A stretch of DNA of 64,000 nucleotides, taken from assembly GCF_019492185.1 (NCBI RefSeq), contig NZ_JAICCF010000003.1, positions 248,001 through 312,000 of the forward strand, in the 5' to 3' direction. The translations under genes and the position numbers were made by a program. This stretch comes from Chitinophaga rhizophila (GTDB taxonomy: Bacteria; Bacteroidota; Bacteroidia; Chitinophagales; Chitinophagaceae). Under the pieces are notes generated by a model. It was not told the origin of the DNA. It searched no databases and worked only from the letters and a program-made list of their open reading frames with translations. Position 1 is the stretch's first letter, and every line of letters starts with the position of its first letter. Positions 17,798 through 28,000 of this stretch are shown here, piece by piece.

Positions 17798-18441
17798 CAA
17801 AGTGTCAGTCATCATTACATAATGGCAGCACCAACGACTATGTGACGCATGTGCTGTCACTCTACACTTCAGGCTGGTGGCATACCCAACTTCCCCACTT
17901 TTCTACAATCGCCCCCTCCAGTCATCTACATAATAAGCGTCAAACAACTTTCTCTAACATACATTTCTTCCTTCAGGCAGATTATTTTAGTATAATAATA
18001 CATGCGTGCAATGATAATCCTACGCTGGTATTACATCTCCCCAATATTACATGATATCTTCAACCGACTTACAGTACATGATTTACCCTTATGCCACTTA
18101 TACTCCTGATTGGATAATTCCCAGGAAAGGATCTCATTGTTATAGGCCATAATTTACTTCTCATTTAATCTGATATACATAAATATCCCACCTAATAAAT
18201 GCTAGTCTCTAATCCATAGCAAACAATGGCAGGCACCTGCTTAACCATCCATAGCACTCAGTTTATTTCGCTTACATAGACATAATTTGTAGTATTTAAT
18301 AATGATACTATTAGCGGCTATACCTAAGCACCCTCTTCACAACACATTCTGGATAATTCCTTCGCGTACACATAAAGCGAGCTGTTCTAGCTGTAGTGGG
18401 TTTATTAGGACTCGGTTAATGTCTTATACCATCCTGCCTAA

Positions 18442-18506
18442 AAAAGGGCACTTCAAGGTCACCTCAATATCCCGGGGATATTGAGGTGACCTTGAAGTGC
18501 CCTTTT
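18442..18506. repeat. 65-bp perfect palindrome
   Basis: Two 32-bp arms, AAAAGGGCACTTCAAGG and onwards, are exact reverse complements around a single central G at 18474. The arms begin with AAAA and end with TTTT, so an RNA from either strand would form a terminator-like hairpin, but the stem is far longer than any other terminator in the window. No transposase is nearby. Confidence 0.9.
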
Positions 18507-18604
18507 GGTGCCGGTAAAATGTGAAAACTAAAGCGGGAATATATCAGGAAAAGTTCAATGCTGATAACGAAGGAAAAAACGCGGATCGGAAGTGGTGGAA
18601 AAAC

Positions 18605-18635
18605 AAAAACCGTCTCGTGAGACGAGACGGTTTTT
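18605..18635. terminator. strong bidirectional terminator hairpin
   Basis: AAAAACCGTCTCGT, loop GAG and ACGAGACGGTTTTT form a perfect 14-bp stem with A/T tracts. No clear gene ends immediately before it on either strand, so it may end an untranslated or unrecognised transcript. Confidence 0.75.
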
Positions 18636-18757
18636 ATGTAATTACGGTAGAAAACTTACTTGTCAAAAATGCACTTTTCCAAAAGGTCAAAATTGGTGTT
18701 TGATGAGGTGCAAAAATTGATGGCTTTACTAATTTTTTTGCCAAGTAAGCTTTCCCC

Positions 18758-18937
18758 ATGGTCAAATCTGATAAGGAAGCTTATAAAGAAGATCAGGATA
18801 GATATCTGCCGATCGTGATACAAAGAAACGCCAATAATCCGGGTAGTGTTTTTGTATTCGGGAAAAGTAATGATCAAATCGGGAAAAGAAATAAATCAGG
18901 TAATATTCAACGAGGAAACTTATCAGATAGCATTTGA
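18758..18937 (+). CDS. possible 59-residue small protein, unrecognised
   Basis: An ATG-started frame encodes a polar, charged peptide (MVKSDKEAYKEDQDRYLP and onwards, ending GNLSDSI). The composition looks more protein-like than the surrounding frames, but no family is recognised and no promoter or ribosome-binding site is evident. It lies between two hairpins in the gene-poor region and might be a remnant of a longer gene. Treat as doubtful. Confidence 0.22.
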   Translation: MVKSDKEAYKEDQDRYLPIVIQRNANNPGSVFVFGKSNDQIGKRNKSGNIQRGNLSDSI

Positions 18938-18967
18938 TTATCAATCAATTATATAAATTACCAATCA

Positions 18968-18997
18968 CAAAAAAGCCTGATCGGGAAAGACCAGGCT
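18968..18997 (-). terminator. terminator of the AraC-family gene
   Basis: On the minus strand AGCCTGGTC pairs with GATCAGGCT (one mismatch) and is followed by six T residues. Confidence 0.75.
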
Positions 18998-19035
18998 AAT
19001 AATTATTTTAAGGAAGAATATACTAATAAGAAGTG

Positions 19036-19959
19036 TTATCTCAGCAGCAGTTCACATGGCTTCAGACCTGTGTGTTTTTTAAACGCTGTAGAGAAGTGAG
19101 AAATACAGGAATATCCCATCAGGATCGCTACTTCAGAGACCGACATACCTCGCTCATACAAAAGGCTTTTTGCCTTCTCCATTCTTTCCTTCTGGAAGTA
19201 ATCGTAGATGGTAGTACCATACATAGCTTTGAAACCCTTCTTCAGGTAACATTCATTCATTGCTATACGGCGTGCAAGATCCCGGATAGTGATAGGTGCA
19301 TCGAGCTGCTCCAGCAATATATCTCTGGCTTTTTCTATCTTTTCACGATCTTCCAGCTGTGTCAGGAAGCGGCAACCATAACGGTCATCAGTATCATTCT
19401 GAACAAACTGATCAGAGCTGAACAACAGCAGTTCCAACGCCTTACTTTGCAGGAAGATATTTTTGAGGGCACCATCGTAATTATGATGTACCATCTGATC
19501 CAGCACTTCCTTTGATTTGGTACTTGGCTGGATAGTCTTAACAAACGGCTTGCGGGACTGCATATCAAAAAGGGTAGAAGTAGTAGACCCTTTCTGCAGT
19601 GATTGTATGAAAGAAGGTTGAAACCGAACGGTGATTATGTCGATGGAAGGCGACTTCTGTATACAGTTGTCTCTATGACCATCTGCACAAACCTGGTCAG
19701 TACATCCAGGATTCTGACAATATTTATTACCAGCTACACAGTAACGCAACTCGATGGCAGCAGTCTGACCTCGTTTGGCCGGCTGATATACCACCATAGC
19801 AACATCTTCCACCGGTAACGGACGATCGTACGTAAACCGTTGTAAGGTAAAATCCAGGCAGTCCGGCACCGCAACGGAGTCGTTCTCTGCCAGCTGCAGC
19901 TGATCGCTCATAGCGGGCTGTCTGATAGCTAATGATAATATGTCCTGTACCTCTTTCAC
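19036..19959 (-). CDS. AraC-family transcriptional regulator
   Basis: This 307-residue regulator has a C-terminal AraC DNA-binding domain (about residues 210-307) with two helix-turn-helix units: ITIRDLARRIAMNECYLKKGFKAMYGTTIYDYF and MSVSEVAILMGYSCISHFSTAFKKHTGLKP. The N-terminal 200 residues are a sensor of unrecognised type with a cluster of cysteines (YCQNPGCTDQVCADGHRDNC) near residue 80, which could bind a metal or sense redox state. The overall layout resembles PchR-type regulators. The start is a GTG at 19957-19959. It is divergent from the AsmA-like gene. Confidence 0.88.
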   Translation of the reverse strand: MKEVQDILSLAIRQPAMSDQLQLAENDSVAVPDCLDFTLQRFTYDRPLPVEDVAMVVYQPAKRGQTAAIELRYCVAGNKYCQNPGCTDQVCADGHRDNCIQKSPSIDIITVRFQPSFIQSLQKGSTTSTLFDMQSRKPFVKTIQPSTKSKEVLDQMVHHNYDGALKNIFLQSKALELLLFSSDQFVQNDTDDRYGCRFLTQLEDREKIEKARDILLEQLDAPITIRDLARRIAMNECYLKKGFKAMYGTTIYDYFQKERMEKAKSLLYERGMSVSEVAILMGYSCISHFSTAFKKHTGLKPCELLLR

Positions 19960-19983
19960 GCCATTCTTTTGTTAAATCCGTCA

Positions 19984-19991
19984 CAAAAATA
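19984..19991 (-). promoter_or_regulatory. -7 box of the AraC-family gene
   Basis: The minus strand reads TATTTTTG, an exact match, 25 nt before the GTG start. Confidence 0.5.
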
Positions 19992-20015
19992 GGCATTCAA
20001 TATTTATTCAGAAAC

Positions 20016-20054
20016 GTTTTGACACACAGGTTACAATCCTCTGAGTGTCAAAAC
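20016..20054. promoter_or_regulatory. 10-bp inverted repeat in the divergent AraC/AsmA-like promoter region
   Basis: GTTTTGACAC at 20016-20025 and GTGTCAAAAC at 20045-20054 are exact reverse complements separated by 19 bp. The centre lies about 75 bp before the AraC start. It may be an operator. Confidence 0.45.
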
Positions 20055-20209
20055 ACTGTTTACAAATACCTAATAAACTATAACCCAGTAACTTGTAATT
20101 CATTGATAAATTTCAATATTTTTTACAAGCGGTAGAAAAGAGACACTCACTTTCTATTTTCTACCATCCCCGTATAGGGAACTATGGTATGAATTTCGTT
20201 TAATTGTAT

Positions 20210-21892
20210 ATGATGCAAAAGAAATCATTCTTCCAACAGCTATGGGTCAAAATACTATTGACCTTCTTCATATTGATATTCCTGATACTGGGCGCAGCCT
20301 GGTTTATCGGTCAGCGCTGGAATCGTCAGATCCAATGGCAGCTGCGGTCTTACATCCAGGAGATGTCAGATAGTCTGTATACCCTCCGGTATGCCGATAT
20401 GGACCTGAACCCTATTACGGGTAGCCTGTCACTGGAAAAGGTAAGCCTGATCAGGGACGAAAAGGTGTATAAGCAATTACAGGAGCAGCAGAAAGCACCT
20501 AAGCTTATTTACAGTTTTACGGCCGACAGGATCTCTCTGAGCTACTTCAGGGTGTGGCGATATTTTATGAAAAAAGAGCTGAGCGCAGGTTCTCTGTCAT
20601 TTGACAATCCTGTTGTATTACTGGAATACAATACTACCAACAAGGATACTACTGCACCTAAGAATGCCTATCAGAATATATCTTCCAAGATAAAATCCCT
20701 GTCACTCGGTACACTCCGGCTGGATCATACCAACCTGAAATACACGGTAATTAAACCTGATAGTGGGCTGGTAATGACACACCTTGAGGATATGCGCATA
20801 CAGGTGAAGGACTTTCTCATCGATTCTGTAGCGCTGGAAGACCCTAGCAGGTTCCTGTATGCCCGTAATTATGAATTTGGGCTAAAAGAATATCGCTACC
20901 GTACGCCCGACAGCCTGTACTGGATGCATGTAAAAGATGTGGAATACAGTGCTGGCGAGCAGACGTTACGTATTGGTCAGTTTGCCGTTGAGCCGCGTTA
21001 TGCAAGAGCCCAGTTTGACATTAAGGCTAAAACACAGCGCGACCGGTTTGATGTACATTTAAACGATATCGAACTAACTGATTTACAGCCACGTTTGCTG
21101 CTAGAACAGCAGGTTATCTGGGCTAGAAAGCTGACCATTAACAGTGCTAACCTGGATATTTACCATAACCGTAAGCTACCGGATGGCCCGGGTAATAAAT
21201 TGGGAGGGTATCCTAACCAGATGTTCAAAAGGCTGGCGGTACCTATATATATAGATACACTGATAGGCAAAAAAACGGATTTGCTGTATACGGAGATCAG
21301 TCCGAAGTCAGATGAAGCCGGTAAGTTAAGTTTCAAACATGTACACGGCACCTTTAGGAATGTGACTAATATTGACAGTATGATTGCGAAGAACGGTCAT
21401 ATCACGGCTGATCTGAATGCTATATTAATGAATAGTGGTAAGCTGAAGGCTCATTTTGACTTCTCAATGGTAGACTCTTCCGGTGCCTTTGCCGTATCCG
21501 GGCAACTTAAAAATATGGATGGCAGGGAATTGAACCCGGTATTAAAGCCATTAGGGATGGTAGAAGTTAAGTCCTGCCAGATCGAGGATTTGACATTTAG
21601 TATGCAAGGGAATGAACGCAGAGCTTCAGGGGAGGTTAAGTTTTTATACAATAACCTGAAAGTCAATATATTGAAAAAGGAAGATGGTACGCATGAGTTC
21701 AAAAAGAAGGGTTTGATGAGTTTCCTGGCGAATGCGCTTGTTATCAAAGATGCTAATCCGGATGGAGGGGAAACGAGGCTGGCGCACCCGAAGTTTGAGC
21801 GGGATATCACGAAGTCTTTCTTTAATCTGGTGTGGAAGACATTATTTACAGGTATTAAGGAGACTGCCCTGGGAGAAAACTCGCCTATCTAA
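20210..21892 (+). CDS. AsmA-like envelope protein
   Basis: This is a protein of about 560 residues with one N-terminal membrane helix (about residues 10-32, VKILLTFFILIFLILGAAWF), followed by a long beta-rich region built of short strands. Phrases such as NPITGSLSLEKVSLI, LDHTNLKYTVI and GHITADLNAILMNSGKLKAHFDF recall AsmA/DUF748 proteins, whose beta-groove domains are linked to lipid or outer-membrane transport. The assignment is by style and layout rather than a clear motif. The ATG at 20210 or 20213 is preferred over a TTG two codons earlier. The next gene, gyrB, has its own promoter. Confidence 0.6.
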   Translation: MMQKKSFFQQLWVKILLTFFILIFLILGAAWFIGQRWNRQIQWQLRSYIQEMSDSLYTLRYADMDLNPITGSLSLEKVSLIRDEKVYKQLQEQQKAPKLIYSFTADRISLSYFRVWRYFMKKELSAGSLSFDNPVVLLEYNTTNKDTTAPKNAYQNISSKIKSLSLGTLRLDHTNLKYTVIKPDSGLVMTHLEDMRIQVKDFLIDSVALEDPSRFLYARNYEFGLKEYRYRTPDSLYWMHVKDVEYSAGEQTLRIGQFAVEPRYARAQFDIKAKTQRDRFDVHLNDIELTDLQPRLLLEQQVIWARKLTINSANLDIYHNRKLPDGPGNKLGGYPNQMFKRLAVPIYIDTLIGKKTDLLYTEISPKSDEAGKLSFKHVHGTFRNVTNIDSMIAKNGHITADLNAILMNSGKLKAHFDFSMVDSSGAFAVSGQLKNMDGRELNPVLKPLGMVEVKSCQIEDLTFSMQGNERRASGEVKFLYNNLKVNILKKEDGTHEFKKKGLMSFLANALVIKDANPDGGETRLAHPKFERDITKSFFNLVWKTLFTGIKETALGENSPI

Positions 21893-21967
21893 TTTTCGCA
21901 GTAGAAAATGTGGATATCAACGATTCAAAAACCACGTGTTAAATATGGAAATAAGGCTCAATTTTCG

Positions 21968-21975
21968 TATTTTTG
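21968..21975 (+). promoter_or_regulatory. -7 box of the gyrB promoter
   Basis: TATTTTTG then C is an exact TAnnTTTG match 46 bp before the gyrB ATG. Confidence 0.6.
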
Positions 21976-22020
21976 CACAATTCACGAGGATTCAAATCTA
22001 AACACATTTTACACCCAAAT

Positions 22021-24000
22021 ATGAGCGAAGAATTAGTGCAAGCACCTACCCCTGCCAGCAGTGGCTATGATGCGGGTAGCATACAGGTATTAGAAGGCCT
22101 GGAAGCGGTGCGCAAGCGCCCGGCCATGTATATAGGCGACATTGGTATCAAAGGGCTGCATCACCTTGTATATGAGGTGGTAGATAACTCCATCGATGAA
22201 GCCCTCGCCGGTTACTGTAAGAATATCAGTGTAACGATCTGTGAAGATAACTCTATCATGGTAACGGATGACGGTCGTGGTATCCCGACCGGCATGCACC
22301 CTAAGGAAGGCCGTTCTGCGTTGGAGGTGGTAATGACTGTTCTACATGCTGGTGGTAAATTTGACAAAAACACATATAAAGTATCCGGTGGTCTGCACGG
22401 TGTTGGTGTGAGCTGCGTAAATGCGCTCAGTGACAAACTGCATGTAACTGTGCGCCGTGAGGGTAAGTTATTTGAGCAGGAGTATGAGCGTGGTGTTCCA
22501 CAGTATGCGGTTCGCGAGATCGGTACTGCTGACATTACCGGTACTACCGTTCACTTCAAGCCTGACAACGAGATCTTTAAAGATACTGTTTACAATCGCG
22601 AGATCCTGGCAGGACGTCTGCGTGAACTGGCTTACCTGAACCGTAAGATTAAGATTACGCTGACTGACGACCGTGAGAAGGACGAAGCAGGTAATGCTAT
22701 TACCGAGACGTTCTACAGCGAAGGCGGTATCATTGAATTTGTTCAGATGCTGGATCGTAACGGCCGTCGTAACGGACTGCTGCCTGATCCGATTTTTATA
22801 GAATCACACGATGCTGCCAGTAATGTAGCTGTTGAAGTAGCAGTGATCTATAACGACTCTTTCAGTGAGAACATTTTCTCTTACGTTAACAATATTAACA
22901 CCATTGAAGGCGGTACACACGTAGCAGGCTTCCGTCGTGCTATTACCCGTGTATTTAAAAGCTATGGTGATAAGAACAAACTGTTTGAAAAGACCAAAAT
23001 TGAAGTTACCGGTGATGACTTCCGTGAAGGTCTGAGTGCTATCATCAGTGTAAAAGTACCTGAACCTCAGTTTGAAGGTCAGACTAAGACCAAACTCGGT
23101 AACTCCGACGTAATGGGTGTAGTTGACAGTTCTGTTGCTGAAGTACTGGGTGCATACCTGGAGGAACATCCGCGTGAAGCCAAGATCATCATTAATAAGG
23201 TGGTACTGGCAGCACAGGCACGTGAAGCAGCGCGTAAAGCGCGTCAGATGGTACAGCGTAAGAGCGTATTGAGTGGCAGCGGCTTACCGGGTAAACTGGC
23301 TGACTGTTCTGAGAACGATCCTCAAAAATGTGAACTGTACCTGGTAGAGGGTGACTCCGCAGGTGGTACGGCTAAACAGGGACGTAACCGTAGCTTCCAG
23401 GCTATCCTGCCGCTGAGGGGTAAAATCCTGAACGTGGAGAAGGCAATGGAGCACAAAATATATGAGAATGAGGAGATTAAAAACATCTTTACTGCACTGG
23501 GTGTAACTATCGGTACCGAAGAAGATGATAAAGCCCTCAACCTCTCCAAACTGCGCTATCATAAGCTGATCATCATGACGGATGCTGATGTGGATGGTAG
23601 TCACATTGCTACCCTGATCCTGACCTTTATATTCCGTTATATGAAGGCAATGGTTGAACAGGGATATGTTTACATTGCGCAGCCACCACTGTATCTTGTT
23701 AAGAAAAGCAAGGAACAGATCTATGCATGGACAGAGGAAGATCGTAAAGCCGCTATTGCGAAAATTGCAGGCGGTAAAGAAGACAGCGTAACCATCCAGC
23801 GTTATAAAGGTCTTGGTGAAATGAACGCAGAACAGCTGTGGGAAACTACTATGAACCCTGACAACCGTACACTGAAGCAGGTAACTATTGAAAGTGCTGC
23901 TGAAGCAGATCGCGTGTTCAGTATGTTAATGGGTGATGAAGTTCCTCCAAGAAGAGAATTTATTGAATCACATGCCAAATATGCTAAGATCGATGCGTAA
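22021..24000 (+). CDS. gyrB: DNA gyrase subunit B
   Basis: GyrB is the ATPase subunit of gyrase, which introduces negative supercoils. The 659-residue protein has the GHKL ATPase motifs VVDNSIDEALAGY and DDGRGIP with GGLHGVGVSCVNALS, the TOPRIM motif LVEGDSAGGTAKQGRNRSFQAILPLRGKILNVEKA beginning near residue 441, DADVDGSH near 521, and the C-terminal RYKGLGEMNAEQLWETTMNP. The frame is open to a non-ATG start at 21973, but ATG 22021 is correct, since the -7 box overlaps the longer version. Length fits gyrase without the extra E. coli insert. Confidence 0.98.
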   Translation: MSEELVQAPTPASSGYDAGSIQVLEGLEAVRKRPAMYIGDIGIKGLHHLVYEVVDNSIDEALAGYCKNISVTICEDNSIMVTDDGRGIPTGMHPKEGRSALEVVMTVLHAGGKFDKNTYKVSGGLHGVGVSCVNALSDKLHVTVRREGKLFEQEYERGVPQYAVREIGTADITGTTVHFKPDNEIFKDTVYNREILAGRLRELAYLNRKIKITLTDDREKDEAGNAITETFYSEGGIIEFVQMLDRNGRRNGLLPDPIFIESHDAASNVAVEVAVIYNDSFSENIFSYVNNINTIEGGTHVAGFRRAITRVFKSYGDKNKLFEKTKIEVTGDDFREGLSAIISVKVPEPQFEGQTKTKLGNSDVMGVVDSSVAEVLGAYLEEHPREAKIIINKVVLAAQAREAARKARQMVQRKSVLSGSGLPGKLADCSENDPQKCELYLVEGDSAGGTAKQGRNRSFQAILPLRGKILNVEKAMEHKIYENEEIKNIFTALGVTIGTEEDDKALNLSKLRYHKLIIMTDADVDGSHIATLILTFIFRYMKAMVEQGYVYIAQPPLYLVKKSKEQIYAWTEEDRKAAIAKIAGGKEDSVTIQRYKGLGEMNAEQLWETTMNPDNRTLKQVTIESAAEADRVFSMLMGDEVPPRREFIESHAKYAKIDA

Positions 24001-24392
24001 GCATTGTGCTGGCAACAAGGAGTGGGTAATATATGGATGATTGCTCTTTATATCTTCCAGATGGCCTGATTCCCATGTGATAGTTAGATAATTAATCAGT
24101 TTAGCTGATACCAGATAAGGGTGCCGCAATAAATGCAGCACCCTTATTTATTACAGGCAACTTCCCTGTTACCTCCCACATCATTTTCGGTACATAATCT
24201 TTAGCAGCAATACTCAAACACTCAATGGTTGCTAAGTAATACATGATGGCTACTAACTCTTTCTAAGTCAGACAGTTCCTTCCGTATTGCATCATAGAAG
24301 TTAAAAAACTTATAAATATTTTATCTAATTCATTAGAATTGGAGTAATTTGCAGTCCTATTTATCACTATACCTTAAGAAACGACCTATCCT
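24001..24392. other. intergenic region downstream of gyrB
   Basis: It holds the gyrB terminator hairpin and, close to the next gene, a TAATTTG element at 24345 that could be a promoter box. Nothing else was recognised. Confidence 0.6.
24117..24145 (+). terminator. gyrB terminator
   Basis: AAGGGTGC pairs with GCACCCTT around a 13-nt loop that itself has a short GCA/TGC pairing, followed by ATTTATT. Confidence 0.7.
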
Positions 24393-24854
24393 ATGAAACT
24401 CTATTCCCTACTGGGGTTCCTGTGCCTCTGCCTCGTAACCTTCACTGCATGTGAAAAGGATAAAGCAGTATTGGCATCAGGTTCCTGCGACTTCAAGTTT
24501 GATGGCAGATCATATTCTGCCAACACCGCATATGGTGAAGCATTTGACACTACAGTGATTGGCAAAAAGGTATTATTAATACAAGGTGTAACCAGCAACA
24601 TGAACAGTGCTATCATGATGATGGTGGTATTCCCTGACACGCTGGCGACAGGTACATATTCTGCTGCAGATCATGCAAGCCTTGTATTTACACCATCTCT
24701 GGTTAGTTCTGATGCATTTGAAACTAAAACAGCGACGATAAAAATTACAAGCATAAATAGTAAGTACGCCGAAGGTACATTCGACGGCATTTTAATCAAT
24801 GGTGACACAGAAAAGCCATTAACGGACGGAAAATTTAAAGTAAACATTAATTGA
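24393..24854 (+). CDS. small lipoprotein, unknown function
   Basis: This 153-residue protein has a lipobox signal peptide (LVTFTACEK, lipid-attached Cys at residue 20) and a beta-rich body. The sequence reads like a small family of uncharacterised Bacteroidota lipoproteins, in which a secreted beta-sandwich starts with a C-x-F-x-F-D-G-x-x-Y motif (residues 32-41) and ends with DGKFKVNIN. It has a possible promoter (TAATTTG at 24345) and its own terminator. Function is unknown. Confidence 0.75.
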   Translation: MKLYSLLGFLCLCLVTFTACEKDKAVLASGSCDFKFDGRSYSANTAYGEAFDTTVIGKKVLLIQGVTSNMNSAIMMMVVFPDTLATGTYSAADHASLVFTPSLVSSDAFETKTATIKITSINSKYAEGTFDGILINGDTEKPLTDGKFKVNIN

Positions 24855-24885
24855 TCATCGTTTTTTTGAAATCTTTTTCCATTAT

Positions 24886-24915
24886 GTCCTGCCTTTCAAG
24901 GCGGGACTTTTTTTT
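24886..24915 (+). terminator. terminator of the small lipoprotein gene
   Basis: GTCCTGCCTT pairs with AAGGCGGGAC (one wobble) and is followed by about ten T residues. Confidence 0.85.
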
Positions 24916-24974
24916 GGTTAATATCCGTCTATAGATAGTCAAGAATCATAAAAAGGTTAGCCCCCTTCCAATAT

Positions 24975-24982
24975 TACATTTG
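24975..24982 (+). promoter_or_regulatory. -7 box of the susCD operon
   Basis: TACATTTG is an exact TAnnTTTG match, with a TTAG element about 15 bp upstream as a possible -33 part. The leader is about 85 nt. Confidence 0.55.
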
Positions 24983-25070
24983 GGTACACATCTATATAAG
25001 TCATTTGCGCAGATGACGGGATCAGTTATTTAGAGGGGAAATCACAAAAACCAATATCTAATCTCGTTGT

Positions 25071-28000
25071 ATGAAAAGAAACGTATCTAACCTGCTGGCG
25101 TTGCTCGCGGGACTGCTGATCTATTCCTCTGCCTTTGCTCAGACCAGGGGAATAGAAGGGACAGTGACCGACGAAAAGAAACAACCCGTCAGCTTTGCTT
25201 CTGTTATTATCAAAGGAACAACCAAAGGAACAACTACTGCGCAGAATGGCTCATTTAAATTGGAAGTACCCCCTAATGCCATATTGGTTATACGCGCCGT
25301 AGGCTACACAGTAAGGGAAGTTCCCATTGGCAGTGAACAACAATTTACTATCACGCTGACAGAAAACGCCAGCGACCTCAATGAAGTAGTAGTCACCGCA
25401 TTAGGCGTGAGAAAAGAAAAAAGAAATCTCACCTTTAGCGCACAGGAAGTAAAGAGCGATGAAATATTACGTGCAAAAGAACCCAATGTACTGAATACGC
25501 TGACCGGTAAAGTAGCCGGTGTACAAATCACAAGCTCGTCTGGTATGCCGGGCAGCTCAGCGCGTATAGTCATTCGCGGTATTACTTCTATCTCCGGAGA
25601 AAACCAGGCATTGTTTGTAATGGACGGTGTACCTATCAACAATGATGAAAGTGGTGGCACCTACAATGGTGGTTCTGGTACCAACCGGCTGGCCGACATA
25701 GATCCTGCTACCATAGAAAGCGTCAATGTGCTGAAAGGTGCTGCGGCCACCGCATTGTATGGCTCTGCCGGCGCACGTGGCGTAGTGCTCATCACTACCA
25801 AAAAAGGAACAGGCAGTCGTAAACCAACCGTAACACTATCTTCCGGCCTTTCATTTGAAAAGACAATTTATCCTGACCGGCAATACCTGTATGCACAGGG
25901 AGATAAAGGTGTGTTCTTCGACGGAGAAACACAGAAAAGCAGTACCTCCTGGGGACCACGTATGGATACACTTACCCGTAATGGAGAGAAAGTACCGGCA
26001 CATCACCCGCTGGATGAATTTTTCCAGACAGGCGTTACTTCAAACAGCACCATCAGTGTGTCAGGAGGAGGGCCGGTATCCAACTACTTCATGTCATACT
26101 CCTATTTCGATCAGAAAGGCACTATTCCGGTCACTTCTTATGCGCGGCATAGTACATTTGCCAAATACAGCACACAGATCCTGGATAAGCTCAATGCGAC
26201 CTTTCAGCTCACTTACTCCAGCGCCAATAATAAGAAAGTGCCGGAAGGCTATGGATTGGAATCACCATTATGGACGGTATTTACTGCACCTGTGTCATAC
26301 AACCTTAAACCGTACCTCAACGATGATGGAACACAACGCCTGTACCGCTACAGCCGTAACAACCCCTACTGGGTATTGGATAATATCCTGAATACAACCG
26401 TAGTAAACAGATTCCTGCCAGTATTCACATTAGTATACAGTCCGTTTGAATGGCTCTCAATTACAGAAAGAGCTGGCGCAGATATCTATACCGACCAGCA
26501 AACGTATCATGTGAACATGAATGACATCACGTATGCAACAGGGCTGACTTATAATGCCAATAAGAATTTCCGACAGTTCAACCACGACTTCATTGTACAG
26601 CTCAGAAAGCAGTTTAATAAAACAAACGTAAGTCTGATGCTTGGTAACAATGTGTATTCAGAACACGGAGACTTTATGACCGTATTGGGTCTCGGACTGG
26701 CAAAGCCAGGCTATTACAACATGGCCAGTGCCTCAGCTATCACCTACACCGGCACCGAATACCTGCGTAGGAAGGTAGGCTTCTATGCCCAGGCAGAATT
26801 AGACTATAACCGCATGCTTGTATTATCACTTACCGGCAGATATGATGGCAGCTCTGTATTATCCAAAGAAAACAACTATTATCCTTATGGATCAGTAGCA
26901 GGCGGATTTATCTTCTCTGAACTATTCCAGCATGAAGGACTGAAAAAAGCTATCAACTTCGGTAAGATAAGAGCTTCTTATGCTACCGTGGGTAATGACA
27001 ACGTAAAAACATATGCAACAACCACTCCTTACTACCAGGCTATTATCTATGGTGATGCCAGCAGTAATCTTACCTTCCCTTACAATGGCAGAAACGGCTT
27101 CCTGATCAGTAGTTCTCTTGGTAACCCTAACCTGAGAAACGAACTACAGAAAGAGTATGAACTGGGACTTGAAATGAAATTGTTGAACAGCAGAATCGGC
27201 ATCGAAGCGTCCTATTTCAACAGACGTATGTCACAGGGTATTGTTGAAAACATCTCACTGGCTAATTCTACCGGCTATGCAAGTACAACTATCAACTCTG
27301 CAAGAATGTCCACCAAAGGAATAGAAGTATTATTGAACCTGTCACCAGTCAGAATGAAAGACTTCGGATGGGATGTCACTGTTAACTATACCAGGCTGAG
27401 ACAACGTGTGGAGGAGATTGGCGGCAACCTGCAGCAAACAAGTATAGGAGGAATTTACGCTAAAAACGGAGAACCATGGGGACTGTTGTTTGGTACTAAA
27501 TATGCGCGCACCGCCGATGGACAGTTACGTATTAATGACGCAGGTCTGCCATATGCTTCCGGAGAATTTGAAGCAGTAGGTAATATTACGCCCGACTGGA
27601 TTGGTGGTATTACTAATCAGCTACGTTACAAACAGTTTAATCTGAGCTTCTTCTTTGATACCAAGCAGGGCGGATACGTACTCAATTCTGATGACGGCTA
27701 TGGCTTATACTACGGATCTTCCAAACAGACTGAAAAGAGAGAAGACAGGGTGGTAGCAGGTGTGAGCGATGCGACCGGAGCACCTAACAAACAGGTAGTA
27801 ACCGGACAGGCATATTTTCAACAGATCAGTGGTATTACAGAAGCATTTATTCAGAACGCCTCTTATATCAAACTACGTAACGTAAGTCTTTCCTACACCT
27901 TCAGGAAAGGGGCTTCTAACCGCATTCCCTTCAAAGATGCATCCATTGTACTCACGGGACGTAATCTCTGGATACATAAAGATGCATCATTCACAGGAGG

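Larger units (their letters stand above)
17716..19035. other. 1.3-kb gene-poor region with several hairpins
   Basis: Between the PepSY-like gene and the convergent AraC gene lie a terminator at 17764, a 65-bp perfect palindrome at 18442, a second hairpin at 18605, one 59-codon reading frame at 18758, and a terminator for the AraC gene at 18968. The part from 17800 to 18440 is AT-rich and shows no reading frame resembling a protein, tRNA or rRNA. It may be the remains of decayed genes or a site of small-RNA genes. Confidence 0.6.

Noticed and set aside
18442..18506. The 65-bp palindrome as an insertion-sequence end or MITE.
   Set aside because: No transposase frame, target duplication or second copy was seen in this window. 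A genome-wide search could reopen this.
18521..18703. A 60-codon frame in the gene-poor region.
   Set aside because: It reads straight through the strong 14-bp terminator hairpin at 18605-18635 and has no family signal.
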